Counted from the stretch's first letter, positions 28,470 to 38,163 are shown. The stretch: DNA of 64,000 nt from Planctomyces sp. SH-PL14 (GCF_001610835.1 NZ_CP011270.1:7458001-7522000); one strand, 5' to 3'. The notes: a model not told the origin generated them from the sequence alone. Made by a program: numbers and translations.

Positions 28470-29399
28470 ATGCCCCGATGGGGATGGCTGGGCGGAGCGA
28501 CGCTGGCGACCGCGCTGAGTGCCGCCCTGCTCTCCCTGCCGACCGCGTTTTCCGAACGCTGCCGAGCCGTTGTCTGCGATCTCACCTTCCCTGCCCTCCG
28601 CCGGCTTCTGCCGGACGTCTCAGCGGAGACTCGGCCGGAGCCCGTCTCCAGCGAATCGACCGCGGCCCTCGAACGCCAACTGACCGACGCGACCCGTCAG
28701 GCTCTCTACTGGCAGGCTGTCTCCGCCCGGTTGCAGACCGAACGCGATGAGGCGGTCCAGCAGGCCGGACTCCCGGTCGCGTCCCGCGGCGCGAACCCTC
28801 TCCTCGACGCCGACTGGATCGCGGCCCGCCTCCTCTCCCGCGGCACTCCCCTCCCCGGCTGGGAGCTGCCGGTCATCAATCGGGGCACGGATCAGACGAT
28901 CGCCGCCGGGGACCTTGTCGCTGCCGACGGACACCCGCTGCTGGATGTCGGCACGCGGGACTCGGTCGCTATCGACAGCCGGGTCGTCGCAGGTCGGGCG
29001 GTCCTGGGACGGATCGCCACGGCCGGGCAATGGACCAGCACGGTCCAGCTGGTCTCCGACGCGGGCTACCGCGGCGCGGCTCAGCTCGTCCGCCAGTCCG
29101 GAGGCGCTGCCGTCGAAGGCCCGGAAGGGGTCCTGGTCGGACTCGGCACCGGCCGCTGCTCCCTGCAGTACGTTGCGGCCACGGAGCCGGTCCGCGTCGG
29201 AGACCTCGTCGTCACGCCCCTTCGCCAGCCCTGGGGCAATAGCCCGCTCCTCTACGGCACCGTCACCCGCGCCGATGCGGCGGTCGGGGCGACCCACTGG
29301 TCGATCGATGTCGAACCGCTGGCTGACCTTCGCAAAGCGGCGGAGGTGCTGATTCTCACGGTCCAGCCCAACCCGCGGCGCCTCGAACGCGGCCGCTGA
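28470..29399 (+). CDS. mreC: MreC-like cell-shape protein
   Basis: This 309-residue protein has an N-terminal helix (GGATLATALSAALLSLPTAF) as membrane anchor or signal. It has a short coiled-coil-like stretch (LERQLTDATRQALYWQAVSA) and a C-terminal double beta-barrel domain: VAGRAVLGRIATAGQWTSTV, QLVSDAGYRGAAQLVR, LQYVAATEPVRVGDLVVTPL and THWSIDVEPLADLRKAAEVL. These are recognisable MreC blocks. MreC organises the elongasome beneath the wall. The coiled coil is short compared with typical MreC. No mreB or mreD gene lies in the window. It follows the TPR lipoprotein gene with a 33-base gap. Confidence 0.78.
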   Translation: MPRWGWLGGATLATALSAALLSLPTAFSERCRAVVCDLTFPALRRLLPDVSAETRPEPVSSESTAALERQLTDATRQALYWQAVSARLQTERDEAVQQAGLPVASRGANPLLDADWIAARLLSRGTPLPGWELPVINRGTDQTIAAGDLVAADGHPLLDVGTRDSVAIDSRVVAGRAVLGRIATAGQWTSTVQLVSDAGYRGAAQLVRQSGGAAVEGPEGVLVGLGTGRCSLQYVAATEPVRVGDLVVTPLRQPWGNSPLLYGTVTRADAAVGATHWSIDVEPLADLRKAAEVLILTVQPNPRRLERGR

Positions 29400-29420
29400 G
29401 CCGATCGGCATGAGCCCACG

Positions 29421-29457
29421 AAAAAAGCCGGTTGACTCCACAACGGAGTCAACCGGC
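29421..29457 (-). terminator. Terminator of the Tyr-rich protein gene (minus strand)
   Basis: The stem GCCGGTTGACTCC pairs perfectly with GGAGTCAACCGGC around ACAAC, giving 13 bp. Read on the minus strand, it is followed by a run of T (AAAAAA on the plus strand at 29421-29426). It also sits after the MreC-like gene on the plus strand, where it has no T-tract, so it mainly serves the minus-strand gene. Confidence 0.88.
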
Positions 29458-29488
29458 CGAGGTTCAACAGGACGACGCGCGTCAGCAA

Positions 29489-29887
29489 TCAGAACGCCAC
29501 GCCACGAACGCGGTAGTGAGCGAAGTGCGGCCCGACACGGTACGACGTCCGGTAGGCACCGAAAGCCGGCCCATAGCCGACACCGTAGTACGAGCTGACG
29601 ATCGGAGCCGGATAGTACACCGGGGCGACCACGGGAGCCGGGGCGACCGCGATCGGGGCGCCGTAGACCACCGTCGGAGCGTAGTACGAGTAGCTCACCG
29701 GAGCCGCGTACACGACCGGCCGCGGAGCGACGTAGAACGTCGGGCTGTACAGGAACGGCCGCGGGGCGTCGAAGTAGCCCGGTCCGTAGTACGAATAACC
29801 GTGGTAGCCGTGCCACCAGCCAGCTTCCGCCGAACCGGCAGAAGCGAGAGCCGCAACCGCGGCGACAACGCAACAGAGGATACGCAT
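29489..29887 (-). CDS. Small secreted tyrosine/alanine/proline-rich protein
   Basis: This is a 132-residue protein. The signal peptide (MRILCCVVAAVAALASAGSA) is followed by WWHGYHGYSYYGPG, a repeated YAPxVV-type stretch (VVYAAPVSYSYYAPTVVYGA) and a basic, aromatic end (YRVGPHFAHYRVRGVAF). Such tyrosine-rich proteins are common in planctomycetes and probably belong to the surface or matrix, but no function is known. The terminator directly follows. Confidence 0.75.
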   Translation of the reverse strand: MRILCCVVAAVAALASAGSAEAGWWHGYHGYSYYGPGYFDAPRPFLYSPTFYVAPRPVVYAAPVSYSYYAPTVVYGAPIAVAPAPVVAPVYYPAPIVSSYYGVGYGPAFGAYRTSYRVGPHFAHYRVRGVAF

Positions 29888-30033
29888 GATGGACGTCTCG
29901 ATGGGGGAACCGCGGGCCGTCCAACGGGCGAAGCACTCGAGACGGCAGCTTCACTCTGGCGAAGCTGGGTGAAGTCTAGCTTCTGGGAAAAGCGAAGTCA
30001 CGAAAGTTCGCGGGCGGGACGGAACAGGCATCG

Positions 30034-30235
30034 CCTTTGTGGAATCCGGATTGAGGACTCCTTCACCTTACACCGCTCCCCTTGGAATCCCCGCGGGTTG
30101 GTGAGGGGGCATACGACACGGTGTCCGCGGTTGGACACTCACTCCTTCAGACATCCCTCAACGGCCAGGCCTCCGGCGGGCAAAGGGGCGTTGCCCCTCT
30201 GCACTCCCTACCAGGGGCGAGCCCCTGGACCCCGG
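30034..30235 (-). repeat. Dispersed structured repeat, copy 7 (3'-truncated)
   Basis: Only the first two thirds of the family are present; the GCCTCCGGCGGCAAGG hairpin and the tail are missing. The first hairpin is enlarged to CCAGGGG-ctcg-CCCCTGG, so the stem gained a pair on both sides. It sits between two minus-strand genes. Confidence 0.9.
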
Positions 30236-30293
30236 CTCACCTGGCGCAATGGATGATCCGCCCGCCGGACCACCGGCCATCGAACACGCCCCG

Positions 30294-31472
30294 TCAGCGC
30301 AGCGGAATCAGTTCTTCCGGTTGTGTCGGCTCGGCCGGAGGTGCCGAAGAAACCGGATCGAGCATCGCCGTCGTATTGCCGTCGGCAAAGTAGACGTACG
30401 GCACAATCGATGTCGCAATCCGCGGACAGCTGTAGTAGCCCGGCCACAAATGGTTCTGCCCCACCAGCTGCGTCACGTCGAGATTCGACAGGCGGCACGC
30501 AGTCGCACCGAGTTGCCGATAGTCCCGGTCCGTCAGCCCGATCCGCGCCAGCGCCCGCTGCGCCCCCGGCCGATGCAGCGGATAGACGAAGATCGCCATG
30601 TCGTCCCGGTTGATGAGATTCAGCATCCCCTCGCAACGGGACAGGGCCCGGTCATACCGCTGTCCGGGATTGAGCCAGTTGTGATCGACCGCCGCCGCCG
30701 CCAGCACCGCCCGATACCGTCGCGACGCCCCCAGGCTGTAGCGATAACAGAGGTTCTGAATCTCTCCCCCGCCGGCGATGTGCAGCGTCGAAAGGATCAC
30801 CCGGCAGCCGTGGCTGTGGCCGATCAGACTCACAGGACACGACTCCGGCAGTCCCGAGATCAACTGGGCAAGATGAAACCCGTTGAACTCCGCCCGCTCG
30901 CCATTGATGGCGACGTCGATCGGCGTGATCCGGGTGTACGGCCCTTCGCTCGGCCAGCTGAAGAAGATGACCTGGATCGGCAGGTGTGGAGCCGCCCGGC
31001 GGATCCACTGGTACGCCTCGGCCGACTCTTTGAAGTTGCTGTTCCAGTCGACAAAGCTGCCGTGGATGCAGATCAGGACCGGAACCCCCGGCGCCATCTG
31101 CCCGGAGAGGTCCGCCATGCTGGTCCGGACGGTCTGGCCACCGACGTGCCGATGGAAGACGTCGAGCGTCCAGTCCTCGCGCCGCTTCAGGCGATGCTGG
31201 ACCGCCTCCCGACTGCTCACGATCCAGTAGTCCGGCGTGTCGCAGGAGCCAAACCCCGGCGTCAGCGTCGGCAGCGGCGGACGGGCGGCGGGATCGACGG
31301 GAATGGAAGCCGGGACGGGGAGCGGCGGCAGCGCCGGCGGAACGCCCGGTTCCAGCGCCGGAACGGGCGAGAAGTCCTGGCCCCGGATTTCAGTCGGGAA
31401 CAGGACGAGGTTCGCCAGCACCGTCCAGACGGTGAGCGTCCAGATCACGATCCAGAAGTTCGTGCGGGACAT
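30294..31472 (-). CDS. Membrane-anchored alpha/beta hydrolase (DUF900/lipase-like)
   Basis: This is a 392-residue protein. An N-terminal membrane helix (FWIVIWTLTVWTVLANLVLF) is followed by a proline-rich linker (ALPPLPVPASIPVDPAARPP). The hydrolase fold starts at VPVLICIHGSFVDWNSNFKE, with the oxyanion HG. The nucleophile elbow is SLIGHSHGCRVI. These resemble DUF900-type alpha/beta hydrolases. An acid (AAVDHNWL or NLINRDDMAIF) and a histidine (GQNHLW) follow but are less certain. The substrate is unknown. The ATG at 31472 is chosen over an upstream TTG. It is divergent from the asparagine synthetase gene. Confidence 0.72.
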   Translation of the reverse strand: MSRTNFWIVIWTLTVWTVLANLVLFPTEIRGQDFSPVPALEPGVPPALPPLPVPASIPVDPAARPPLPTLTPGFGSCDTPDYWIVSSREAVQHRLKRREDWTLDVFHRHVGGQTVRTSMADLSGQMAPGVPVLICIHGSFVDWNSNFKESAEAYQWIRRAAPHLPIQVIFFSWPSEGPYTRITPIDVAINGERAEFNGFHLAQLISGLPESCPVSLIGHSHGCRVILSTLHIAGGGEIQNLCYRYSLGASRRYRAVLAAAAVDHNWLNPGQRYDRALSRCEGMLNLINRDDMAIFVYPLHRPGAQRALARIGLTDRDYRQLGATACRLSNLDVTQLVGQNHLWPGYYSCPRIATSIVPYVYFADGNTTAMLDPVSSAPPAEPTQPEELIPLR

Positions 31473-31950
31473 GGAGGAGGAGTCGTGCAACTCGAACGTC
31501 AAAGGTGTCGAATCCGCACGATCCCTGTGCGATGTCCGGTCTCAAGGAGAAACGCTGAGGCTGCGGTTTCTCCGCTCGACCGAGGCGCCCGTTCGCGGGA
31601 GCCGTCGGCCCCGGCGAGCGACGTACTTATCGGCTGAAATTGCCTGTCGCGTGGCCGAAACCGTTCGAGGAACGAGAGAAGCACACGAGATGCCGCTCTC
31701 CATTGGGACGGCCGACGGCTGGGGCGCGAATACCGAATGGACCGAACGTCCCGAAAGAATCTCAGGAGGCCCCCCGCGAATCGACAGGGCAAACTGCGCC
31801 GCCTCCGCCGACGAAACCGGCGGGGGAGACCATGCCGTCCGCGTAGAATCGGGGCGGGCGGCCGACTACCGTTACGACCCACGCGGCGGGATCGTTAAGG
31901 CGGACGTCGGCCGCCGTTGGAAACTGTGGACCGATCAAGAGATCGATCGA
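31473..31950. promoter_or_regulatory. Long divergent intergenic region
   Basis: These 478 bases lie between the hydrolase and the asparagine synthetase genes. No gene, repeat copy or strong hairpin was seen. The frame before the asparagine synthetase stays open a long way upstream but has no family resemblance, so it is read as GC-driven. Both promoters must lie here. Confidence 0.4.
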
Positions 31951-33903
31951 ATGTGCGGAATCGCGGGTGGCAGCTGGACGGGACGTGGCGAGCGGTTGTC
32001 GAACGAGACAGTCCGCCGGATGACCGACTGCATCCAGCACCGGGGCCCCGATGACGAGGGAGCCTACTTCGACACCCTTCCCGACGGCGCCGGCTGTGCC
32101 CTCGGGTTCCGGCGGCTGTCGATCATCGACCTCTCCACCGGACACCAGCCGCTCGCCAACGAGGACGAGTCGGTTTGGATCGTCTTCAATGGTGAAATTT
32201 ACAATTACCGGGAGCTCCGGCCCGACCTCGAAGCGAAGGGGCACCGCTTCTCGACGTCGACGGACACGGAAGTCATTGTCCACCTGTACGAAGAGTACGG
32301 ACTCGACTGCCTCCAGAAGCTGCGGGGGATGTTCGCCTTCGCGATCTGGGACCGGGCGAAGGAGCGGCTGTTTCTGGCCCGGGACCGGGCCGGAAAGAAG
32401 CCCCTCTTCTACCGCCACGAACCGGACCGCCTGACCTTCGGGAGCGAGCTCAAGACGCTCCTCCAGATTCCGGGAGCCCCCCGCGAGGTCGATCCGGAGG
32501 CGGTCGATCTGTTCCTGACGTACCAGTACGTCCCGCATCCGCGGACGATCCTCAAGGGCTACAGCAAGCTCCCGCCAGGGCACTTGGCGCTCTATGAACG
32601 GGGAACGCTCTCGGTCCGGCGATACTGGTTCCCTCCCTACTCCGACGCCCCGCCCGAGCAACCCCTGGCGGATCCGGAGCTGGCGAACGCGGCTTGCTGG
32701 AGCGACGACGACTGGCGGAACCGCCTGCGGTCGACGCTGACCGAGGCGGTCCGGCTGCGGATGCGGTCCGACGTGCCGATCGGAGCCTTCCTCTCGGGGG
32801 GCGTTGACTCGACAATCATCTCCGGGCTGATGCAGAGCCTCTCGGACCGCCCGATCCACACGTTCTCGATCGGCTTCCCGGTCAAGCAGTTCGATGAGCG
32901 CGAGTACGCCCGGACGGCGGCGAAGCACCTCGGCACGAACCATCACGAGTATCTCGTCGAGCCGAAGGCTCTCGAGATGCTGCCCAAACTCGTCTGGCAC
33001 TACGACGAGCCGTTCGGCGACAGCAGCGCCATCCCGACGATGTACCTCTCGGAGGTGACGCGGCGGGAAGTGACGGTCGCCCTCAGCGGTGACGGCGGCG
33101 ATGAGCTCTTCGCCGGGTACGAACGCTATCAGGCGGTCGCCCTCGCCGGCCGGCTCGACGTTCTGCCGCAGTGGGCCCGCGGCCTCTTCGGCGCGAAGCT
33201 CTGGCAGCAGATCCCGTCGTTCGGCAACCAGCGGTCGATCGTCCGCCGCGGCAAGCGGTTCCTCCAGGCGCTCGGCCAGTCGCCGCAGCGGCGGTATCTC
33301 CGCTGGATCGGGATCTTTGACGACGAGTTGCGACGCGACCTCTACACGCCCGACTTCCGCCGGCGACTGGGCGGCTTCGATTCCGGCACGTTCCTCCTCG
33401 ATGCCTACACCGCCTGTCCCGACCGGGACTTCATCACTCAGACGACCTGCACGGACGTCCTGAGCTACCTCCCCTGCGACATCCTGACGAAGGTCGACAT
33501 CGCCAGCATGGCGTTCAGCCTGGAGGGCCGCAGCCCCTTCCTCGATCACCACGTCATGGAGCTGGCGGCCCGGATGCCGATCCATCTCAAGTTCGCTCCC
33601 GGACGCGGCAAGATCATCCTCCAGGAGACCTTCCGCGACCTGCTCCCGCCGGCAATCCAGACCCGCAAGAAGATGGGCTTCGGCGTTCCGCTCTCGGTCT
33701 GGTTCCGGGACGAGCTCCGCTCGCTCCTCCGCGACACGATCCTCTCGTCCCAGGCGGCCGCCCGCGGCTACTTCGACATGCGCTCAGTGGAGCGACTCGT
33801 CGAAGAGCACGAGTCCGAACGCTGGGACCACTCCTACCGACTCTGGAACCTGCTCGTCTTCGAAGAGTGGCACCGGCAGTACATCGATGGCTCGGCGGGT
33901 TAA
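31951..33903 (+). CDS. asnB: Asparagine synthetase (glutamine-hydrolysing)
   Basis: This 650-residue enzyme starts MCGIAG, so cysteine 2 becomes the N-terminal nucleophile after methionine removal. The glutaminase domain has RRLSIIDLSTGHQPL, FNGEIYNYRELRP and GMFAFAIWDRAKERLFLARD. The synthetase domain has the PP-loop SGGVDST, then FSIGFPVKQFDEREYAR and VALSGDGGDELFAGYERY. It transfers glutamine nitrogen to aspartate, or to a related acceptor; planctomycetes often use such paralogues in surface-sugar modification. No sugar-biosynthesis gene adjoins, so the acceptor is left open. Confidence 0.93.
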   Translation: MCGIAGGSWTGRGERLSNETVRRMTDCIQHRGPDDEGAYFDTLPDGAGCALGFRRLSIIDLSTGHQPLANEDESVWIVFNGEIYNYRELRPDLEAKGHRFSTSTDTEVIVHLYEEYGLDCLQKLRGMFAFAIWDRAKERLFLARDRAGKKPLFYRHEPDRLTFGSELKTLLQIPGAPREVDPEAVDLFLTYQYVPHPRTILKGYSKLPPGHLALYERGTLSVRRYWFPPYSDAPPEQPLADPELANAACWSDDDWRNRLRSTLTEAVRLRMRSDVPIGAFLSGGVDSTIISGLMQSLSDRPIHTFSIGFPVKQFDEREYARTAAKHLGTNHHEYLVEPKALEMLPKLVWHYDEPFGDSSAIPTMYLSEVTRREVTVALSGDGGDELFAGYERYQAVALAGRLDVLPQWARGLFGAKLWQQIPSFGNQRSIVRRGKRFLQALGQSPQRRYLRWIGIFDDELRRDLYTPDFRRRLGGFDSGTFLLDAYTACPDRDFITQTTCTDVLSYLPCDILTKVDIASMAFSLEGRSPFLDHHVMELAARMPIHLKFAPGRGKIILQETFRDLLPPAIQTRKKMGFGVPLSVWFRDELRSLLRDTILSSQAAARGYFDMRSVERLVEEHESERWDHSYRLWNLLVFEEWHRQYIDGSAG

Positions 33904-34019
33904 ACACCAAGACACCAAGATTGCACCAAGGACACCAAGGGGGGAGATCGCTGCGGCCACGATTCTGTCCTCTTCTTCTCTTGGTGCTCTTTGTGCCTCC
34001 TTGGTGTCTTGGTGTTTAA
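33900..34019. repeat. Inverted repeat of ACACCAAG units between convergent genes
   Basis: The left arm (TTAAACACCAAGACACCAAG and CACCAAGGACACCAAG) mirrors the right arm (CTTGGTGCTCTTTGTGCCTC, then CTTGGTGTCTTGGTGTTTAA). The spacer between them is about 40 bases. Each arm is made of repeated ACACCAAG units. The asparagine synthetase stop codon lies inside the left arm. The position between convergent genes suggests a two-way transcription stop. Confidence 0.85.
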
Positions 34020-34029
34020 CCTCCGGGCG

Positions 34030-35868
34030 TTATCGGCTCCCCAGCGCCCGATCCAGGTTGAACGCCGCGCTGATGTGCGCCAGGTGCGTGAAGGCCTGCG
34101 GGAAATTCCCGAGGGCTTCGCCGCTGAGGCCGGTCTGTTCGGCGTAGAGGCCGAGGTGGTTGGCGTAGCCGGTGATCCGCTCGAAGAGGAGGCGGGCTTC
34201 GTCGAGATAGCGCGGGTTCGTCTGGCCGGCGCGGGTCAGGGCCTCGACGAGCCAGAAGGAGCACATGTTGAAGGTCCCCTCCTCTTCCGTCATACCGTCA
34301 TCCGCCTCGTCGACGCGGTACCGATAGACGAGACCGTCGGCGGCGAGCCCTCCTTTGTGGAGCGGCTGCCGGATGGCGTCGATCGTCTTCAGCATCCGCG
34401 GGTCGTTTGCCGCCGTGAAGAAGGTCAGCGGCATCAGGAGAGCGGACGCGTCGAGGGCATCGGAACCGTAGGCCTGTGTGAACGCCTGCCGCGTCTTGCT
34501 CCAGCCGTGCCGCATCACGTCTTCGTAGATCTCGTCGCGGACCTTGAGCCAGCGGATGTGGTCCGCAGGGAACGAACGCTTCTGCGCGAGCCGCAGGCCG
34601 CGGTCCATCGCCACCCAGCACATGAACTTGGAAAAGACGAACTGCCGCGGTTCTCCCCGGACTTCCCACACACCTTGATCGATGCGTTGCCAGTTGTCCG
34701 CCACCCAGTCCACGAGCTTGCGGAGTGAAACCCAGGCGTCAAATCCCAGTGGTGCGGCGTACTTGTTGAAGAGGTACGCCGAGTCCATCAGCTCGCCGTA
34801 GATGTCGAGCTGGAGCTGGTCCGCCGCCCCGTTCCCGATCCGCACCGGTTTGGACCCCGCGTAGCCGTCGAGGTGGGACAGGACCTCCTCGTGCAGGTCG
34901 ATGCTGCCGTCGACCCGATAGAGGATGTGGAGCGGTCCGTTGCCGTCCCCCGGCTCGCGGTATCGATCGCGGAGCCAGTCCATGAACCGGACCGCCTCCT
35001 CCGTGAAGCCGATCCGCAGGAGGCCGTAGACCGTGAACGCGGCGTCCCGGATCCAGGTGTAGCGGTAGTCCCAGTTCCGCGTTCCCCCGACCCCTTCCGG
35101 AAGGCTCGTCGTCGGCGCGGCGACGATCGCCCCCGTCGGCTCGTAGGTCATGAGTTTGAGCGCCAGGGCCGAGCGCTGGACCGACTCGCGCCAGCGGCCG
35201 CGGTAGGTGCACTTGGAGATCCACTTCTGCCAGTAGTGGACCGTCTCCAGGAATCGCTCGTGGGCCTCGCCTGTCCTGGGGCATGGGCACGGCGCACACC
35301 CGGACTCGAGGATGCGGAGGACGAAGACCGCCTCGTCCCCTTCGTGAACATCGAACTCGGCGGTGACGCCGCCATCGCATCGCTTCAGCGGAACCGAGGA
35401 GGAGAGCCCGATCGTCAGCCCGGCTCCTTCAAAGCAGGCGCCGTGGTCGGTGAGGTGGATCGTCGCTGCGGCGCGGGCGTAGTCGAACGCCGGGGTGCAC
35501 TCCATCCGCAACGTCATGTGGCCGCGGACGGCTCGCACACGGCGGATCAGTTGGTCCGCCTGGCCGGAACTTTGCGGGTCGCCGCCGACCGGCATGTAGT
35601 CCTCCAGCTCCGCGATCCCGTCCGGATGAAGGAACCGCGTGACGAGGACGTTGGTGTCCGGCCAGTAGAACTGTTTGTGCCTGAGCTGCTCCAGCGTGGG
35701 AGCGATTCGGAATCTCCCCCCTTTCGCGTCATCGAGGATGGCGCCGAAGACGCTGGGCGAATCGAACCGCGGCAGACAGAGCCAGTCGATCGACCCGTTC
35801 ATCCCGACCAGGGCCGCGGTGCGGAGATTCCCGATGACGCCGTACTTCTCGATCGGTAGGTAGGGCAT
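34030..35868 (-). CDS. Glycoside hydrolase family 15 enzyme (trehalase/glucoamylase type)
   Basis: This is a 612-residue protein. The N-terminal domain starts [20 protein letters not shown] and contains [20 protein letters not shown], the pattern of bacterial GH15 trehalases. The catalytic (alpha/alpha)6 barrel contains [20 protein letters not shown], where W-D-Y-R is the family signature, and [20 protein letters not shown], holding the general acid/base glutamates. It hydrolyses alpha-glucosidic bonds, possibly trehalose. No signal peptide is seen, so it acts in the cytoplasm. The gene stands alone with a repeat copy upstream. Confidence 0.92.
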   Translation of the reverse strand: MPYLPIEKYGVIGNLRTAALVGMNGSIDWLCLPRFDSPSVFGAILDDAKGGRFRIAPTLEQLRHKQFYWPDTNVLVTRFLHPDGIAELEDYMPVGGDPQSSGQADQLIRRVRAVRGHMTLRMECTPAFDYARAAATIHLTDHGACFEGAGLTIGLSSSVPLKRCDGGVTAEFDVHEGDEAVFVLRILESGCAPCPCPRTGEAHERFLETVHYWQKWISKCTYRGRWRESVQRSALALKLMTYEPTGAIVAAPTTSLPEGVGGTRNWDYRYTWIRDAAFTVYGLLRIGFTEEAVRFMDWLRDRYREPGDGNGPLHILYRVDGSIDLHEEVLSHLDGYAGSKPVRIGNGAADQLQLDIYGELMDSAYLFNKYAAPLGFDAWVSLRKLVDWVADNWQRIDQGVWEVRGEPRQFVFSKFMCWVAMDRGLRLAQKRSFPADHIRWLKVRDEIYEDVMRHGWSKTRQAFTQAYGSDALDASALLMPLTFFTAANDPRMLKTIDAIRQPLHKGGLAADGLVYRYRVDEADDGMTEEEGTFNMCSFWLVEALTRAGQTNPRYLDEARLLFERITGYANHLGLYAEQTGLSGEALGNFPQAFTHLAHISAAFNLDRALGSR

Positions 35869-35962
35869 ACCGCGATTCTTCCGCCCCGAGCGCAGAATTC
35901 CAAGAGGAATCCTGGTGAGAACCGTGGGCGCGACTCGCGGTCTATTCCGGGGAATGCGGAAT

Positions 35963-36278
35963 GCGTGTCCTTGCCGGCGCAGCTCCCATAGCTCAAACCC
36001 AACGTGCGACGGCAGCCGGGGTCAAGGGGGTCTCACCCCCTTGCCGCCGGAGGCACTTTCGATGAGGAACCGTGGTACACAACGGATGTCCCCTTTGTGG
36101 TCCCAGCGTTGAGGACTCCACGCTCGCTTTGCAATCCGCGCGGCTTGGTGAGGGGGCATACGACACGGTGTCCGCGCTTGGACACGTGCTCCTTCAGACA
36201 TCTCTCAGCGGCCAGGCCTCCGGCGGGCAAAGGGGCGTTGCCCCTCTGCACTCCCCACCAGGGTGCCCCTGGACCCGG
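35963..36278 (-). repeat. Dispersed structured repeat, copy 8 (full length, reversed)
   Basis: This is a complete copy in the gap between the GH15 start and the DUF1080 end. It has the short variable segment. The 3' hairpin is GGGGGT-gag-ACCCCC, sharing the T-A closing pair with copy 3. The first third is the CTGGCCGCTGAGAG variant. Confidence 0.93.
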
Positions 36279-36332
36279 TGGGTGTTGCGCAACAGTTGCG
36301 CACGCTGCGCCAGCATCTGTCGTTCGCGTAAT

Positions 36333-37079
36333 TCACTTCGCCGCCGACAACTCCTTGAGAAACACATTCTTCCAGCGGATCTCGCCGCCATGCGTCTGCA
36401 ACTGGATCGGACCCGCCGCCGGGACCGGCTTCTCCTTGGCGAAGTAGTTGTGCATCTTCGCGTTGTCGACGACGAGCTTGTCGTTGAGATGAACCGTCAC
36501 GTTCTCGCCGACCATCTGGATCTTGAACGTGTTCCACTGACCGAACGGCCGGTCCGCCAGGACGAGCGGAAGCTGACCCGGCTCCCCCTTGGGATTGTTG
36601 AAGAGCCCTCCGGAACCCTTGTCGGCGTTCCGGTCCCACTTTCCCCCCTCCTTGGTGTAGTCCCAGATCTGGACCTGGGGCATGCCGCGGAGATAGATCC
36701 CCGAATCCGCCTTGGCGACCGTCTTATACTCCAGCAGGAGCTCGAAGTCCCCGTAGTCCTTGTCGGTCGTCAGGTAGAGCCCATTGCCGTCGTTGACGAG
36801 TTCGCCGTTCTCGACCGTCCAGTGCTTATGGATGTCCTCGACCGAAGCCTTGTCCTTCTTGGCCCGTTCCTCTTCCGACAGATCGCGACGCTTCTGCGGA
36901 TCTTCCGTCGTCCCTCCCCGCCACCCGGCGAGGTCCTTGCCGTTGAACAGCGCGACATAGCCGGCCGGCGGCACATTGAGCGGCGCCTCCTCCGCGTGCG
37001 ACGACGCAGCGATCGAACCGACGACGAAGGCGAGACAAAGCGAGAGGGAGGATCGGAGCACGGGGAGGGACCTGAACAA
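36333..37079 (-). CDS. DUF1080 (3-keto-disaccharide hydrolase) secreted protein
   Basis: This is a 248-residue protein. A signal peptide (LSLCLAFVVGSIAASSHAEE) precedes the DUF1080 domain: GYVALFNGKDLAGWRG, then WTVENGELVNDGNGLYLTTD, DFELLLEYKTVAKADSGIYL, RGMPQVQIWDY and QLQTHGGEIRWKNVFLKEL. The fold is a concanavalin-like beta sandwich. Family members in planctomycetes act on 3-keto sugars or related carbohydrates outside the cytoplasm. The start is taken at the TTG of 37079; a GTG at 37061 is possible and no clear ribosome binding site decides. Confidence 0.9.
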   Translation of the reverse strand: MFRSLPVLRSSLSLCLAFVVGSIAASSHAEEAPLNVPPAGYVALFNGKDLAGWRGGTTEDPQKRRDLSEEERAKKDKASVEDIHKHWTVENGELVNDGNGLYLTTDKDYGDFELLLEYKTVAKADSGIYLRGMPQVQIWDYTKEGGKWDRNADKGSGGLFNNPKGEPGQLPLVLADRPFGQWNTFKIQMVGENVTVHLNDKLVVDNAKMHNYFAKEKPVPAAGPIQLQTHGGEIRWKNVFLKELSAAK

Positions 37080-37290
37080 GGTGGCGGGGCGGCGAGCGGC
37101 TCCATTTCAGGCAGTCGACAGCGGGCCGTCAAGAATCGATGAGTGTCACGTCAAATCCACGGTGCGAGCTGGTCGCTGACTTGAATGGAGCCCGCACCTC
37201 GCCGAGACTTTCCTGAGGCCTGCGACGCGGGCCTGTTCTGGGGCCGTGGGGCTTTCCCACAGATATCTCTTAAATCAGGAAAGGGCCGTC

Positions 37291-37707
37291 GTGACAGATC
37301 TTGAAGGAAAGTGGCAGTATCAGAGCTTTCGACCGGAGCCGATCGCGCTCTCCGTTGGCGTCGCCAAGCCGCCGTTCGAAGCCTGGTCGAGCGTGGGTGA
37401 CGTGACGATTGATGCCGGGAGCAAGAGTGGAACGTTGACGTTCTCGCCTCCTCCAATCGCCATCACTCTAGCTCTCACCTTGACGGTCACCGACGGCGAC
37501 CCGGAGAGCGTTTCGATCTCGGCTGTGGGAGCGTTGCCGAACGGCGCTCCCTTCACCAACACGCTCCACGGTTGGCTAGTTCCGTTGGATCCATCCAAAC
37601 CGATCGCGACCGACAATCCCGCGGTCATCCGTGGATCGATCGTTCAGACAAGTGCAGCAGCCACTCCCAAGTTCACGACCGGCTTCTTCGTTATCAAGCG
37701 GGTGTGA
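37291..37707 (+). CDS. Hypothetical 138-residue beta-rich protein
   Basis: The sequence begins VTDLEGKWQYQSFRPEPI and continues with alternating polar and hydrophobic residues (ITLALTLTVTDGDPESVSIS) to FTTGFFVIKRV, consistent with a small beta-barrel or sandwich. The opening LEGKWQYQSFRP resembles the start of planctomycete lipocalin-like proteins, by recall only. There is no signal peptide with the GTG start at 37291, which has GGAAAGGG about 6 bases upstream. I assign no function. Confidence 0.6.
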   Translation: MTDLEGKWQYQSFRPEPIALSVGVAKPPFEAWSSVGDVTIDAGSKSGTLTFSPPPIAITLALTLTVTDGDPESVSISAVGALPNGAPFTNTLHGWLVPLDPSKPIATDNPAVIRGSIVQTSAAATPKFTTGFFVIKRV

Positions 37708-37783
37708 CGTCGACTGCGCGGATCATTCTTGTTGCGTCGGTCGTCTCGCGCGGAAGAGCGTGCAGTCGAGCGTAGCAAAAACA

Positions 37784-37838
37784 GCGAAACGGATGTTCGC
37801 GCCGACTGTTGTCAGTCGGCGCTCGCATCCGTTTTCGC
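37784..37838 (+). terminator. Long nested hairpin after the hypothetical gene
   Basis: The outer stem (GCGAAACGGATG with CATCCGTTTTCGC) encloses a second stem (CGCCGACTG with CAGTCGGCG) around TTGT. It forms a long rod with small internal bulges, ending 131 bases after the stop. No strong T-run follows. A terminator or RNA-stability structure is likely. Confidence 0.55.
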
Positions 37839-38163
37839 GTTATATCGACCGGGCCAGGGAGCGGCTTGGAGACTGCGGACCGTCCGAAGGGGGGACGGCC
37901 TGTGTGTCCAAGGGGGGACCGCACTCGGCTCGGGGGACTCCGGAGTCGTCCGGGTGACCGAATACATCGGACGTCCCTCCCGGCAACTTTGTTCGTGTCC
38001 GCAGGATTCCAGCCGTCGCAGCCGGCTCCGGCGTGCGGGACGCGAGCTGTAGCGATCGATCCGGAACCGTCTCGTCGATCCCCTCGGCTTCCCGCCTCCG
38101 CGGTCGAATTGGCTCAAGACCGACCGCGGTCGCGGAACGGCTCTCCCCGGCGTCCGGAGGTGT
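37839..38163 (+). other. Intergenic region, no gene recognised
   Basis: No family-like coding sequence, repeat copy or strong hairpin was seen. The frames that remain open here are arginine/serine-rich and read as GC-driven. Confidence 0.4.

Noticed and set aside
31237-31950. Open frame extending upstream of the asparagine synthetase start
   Set aside because: Cysteine 2 must be the N-terminal nucleophile after MCGIAG, so translation has to start at 31951.
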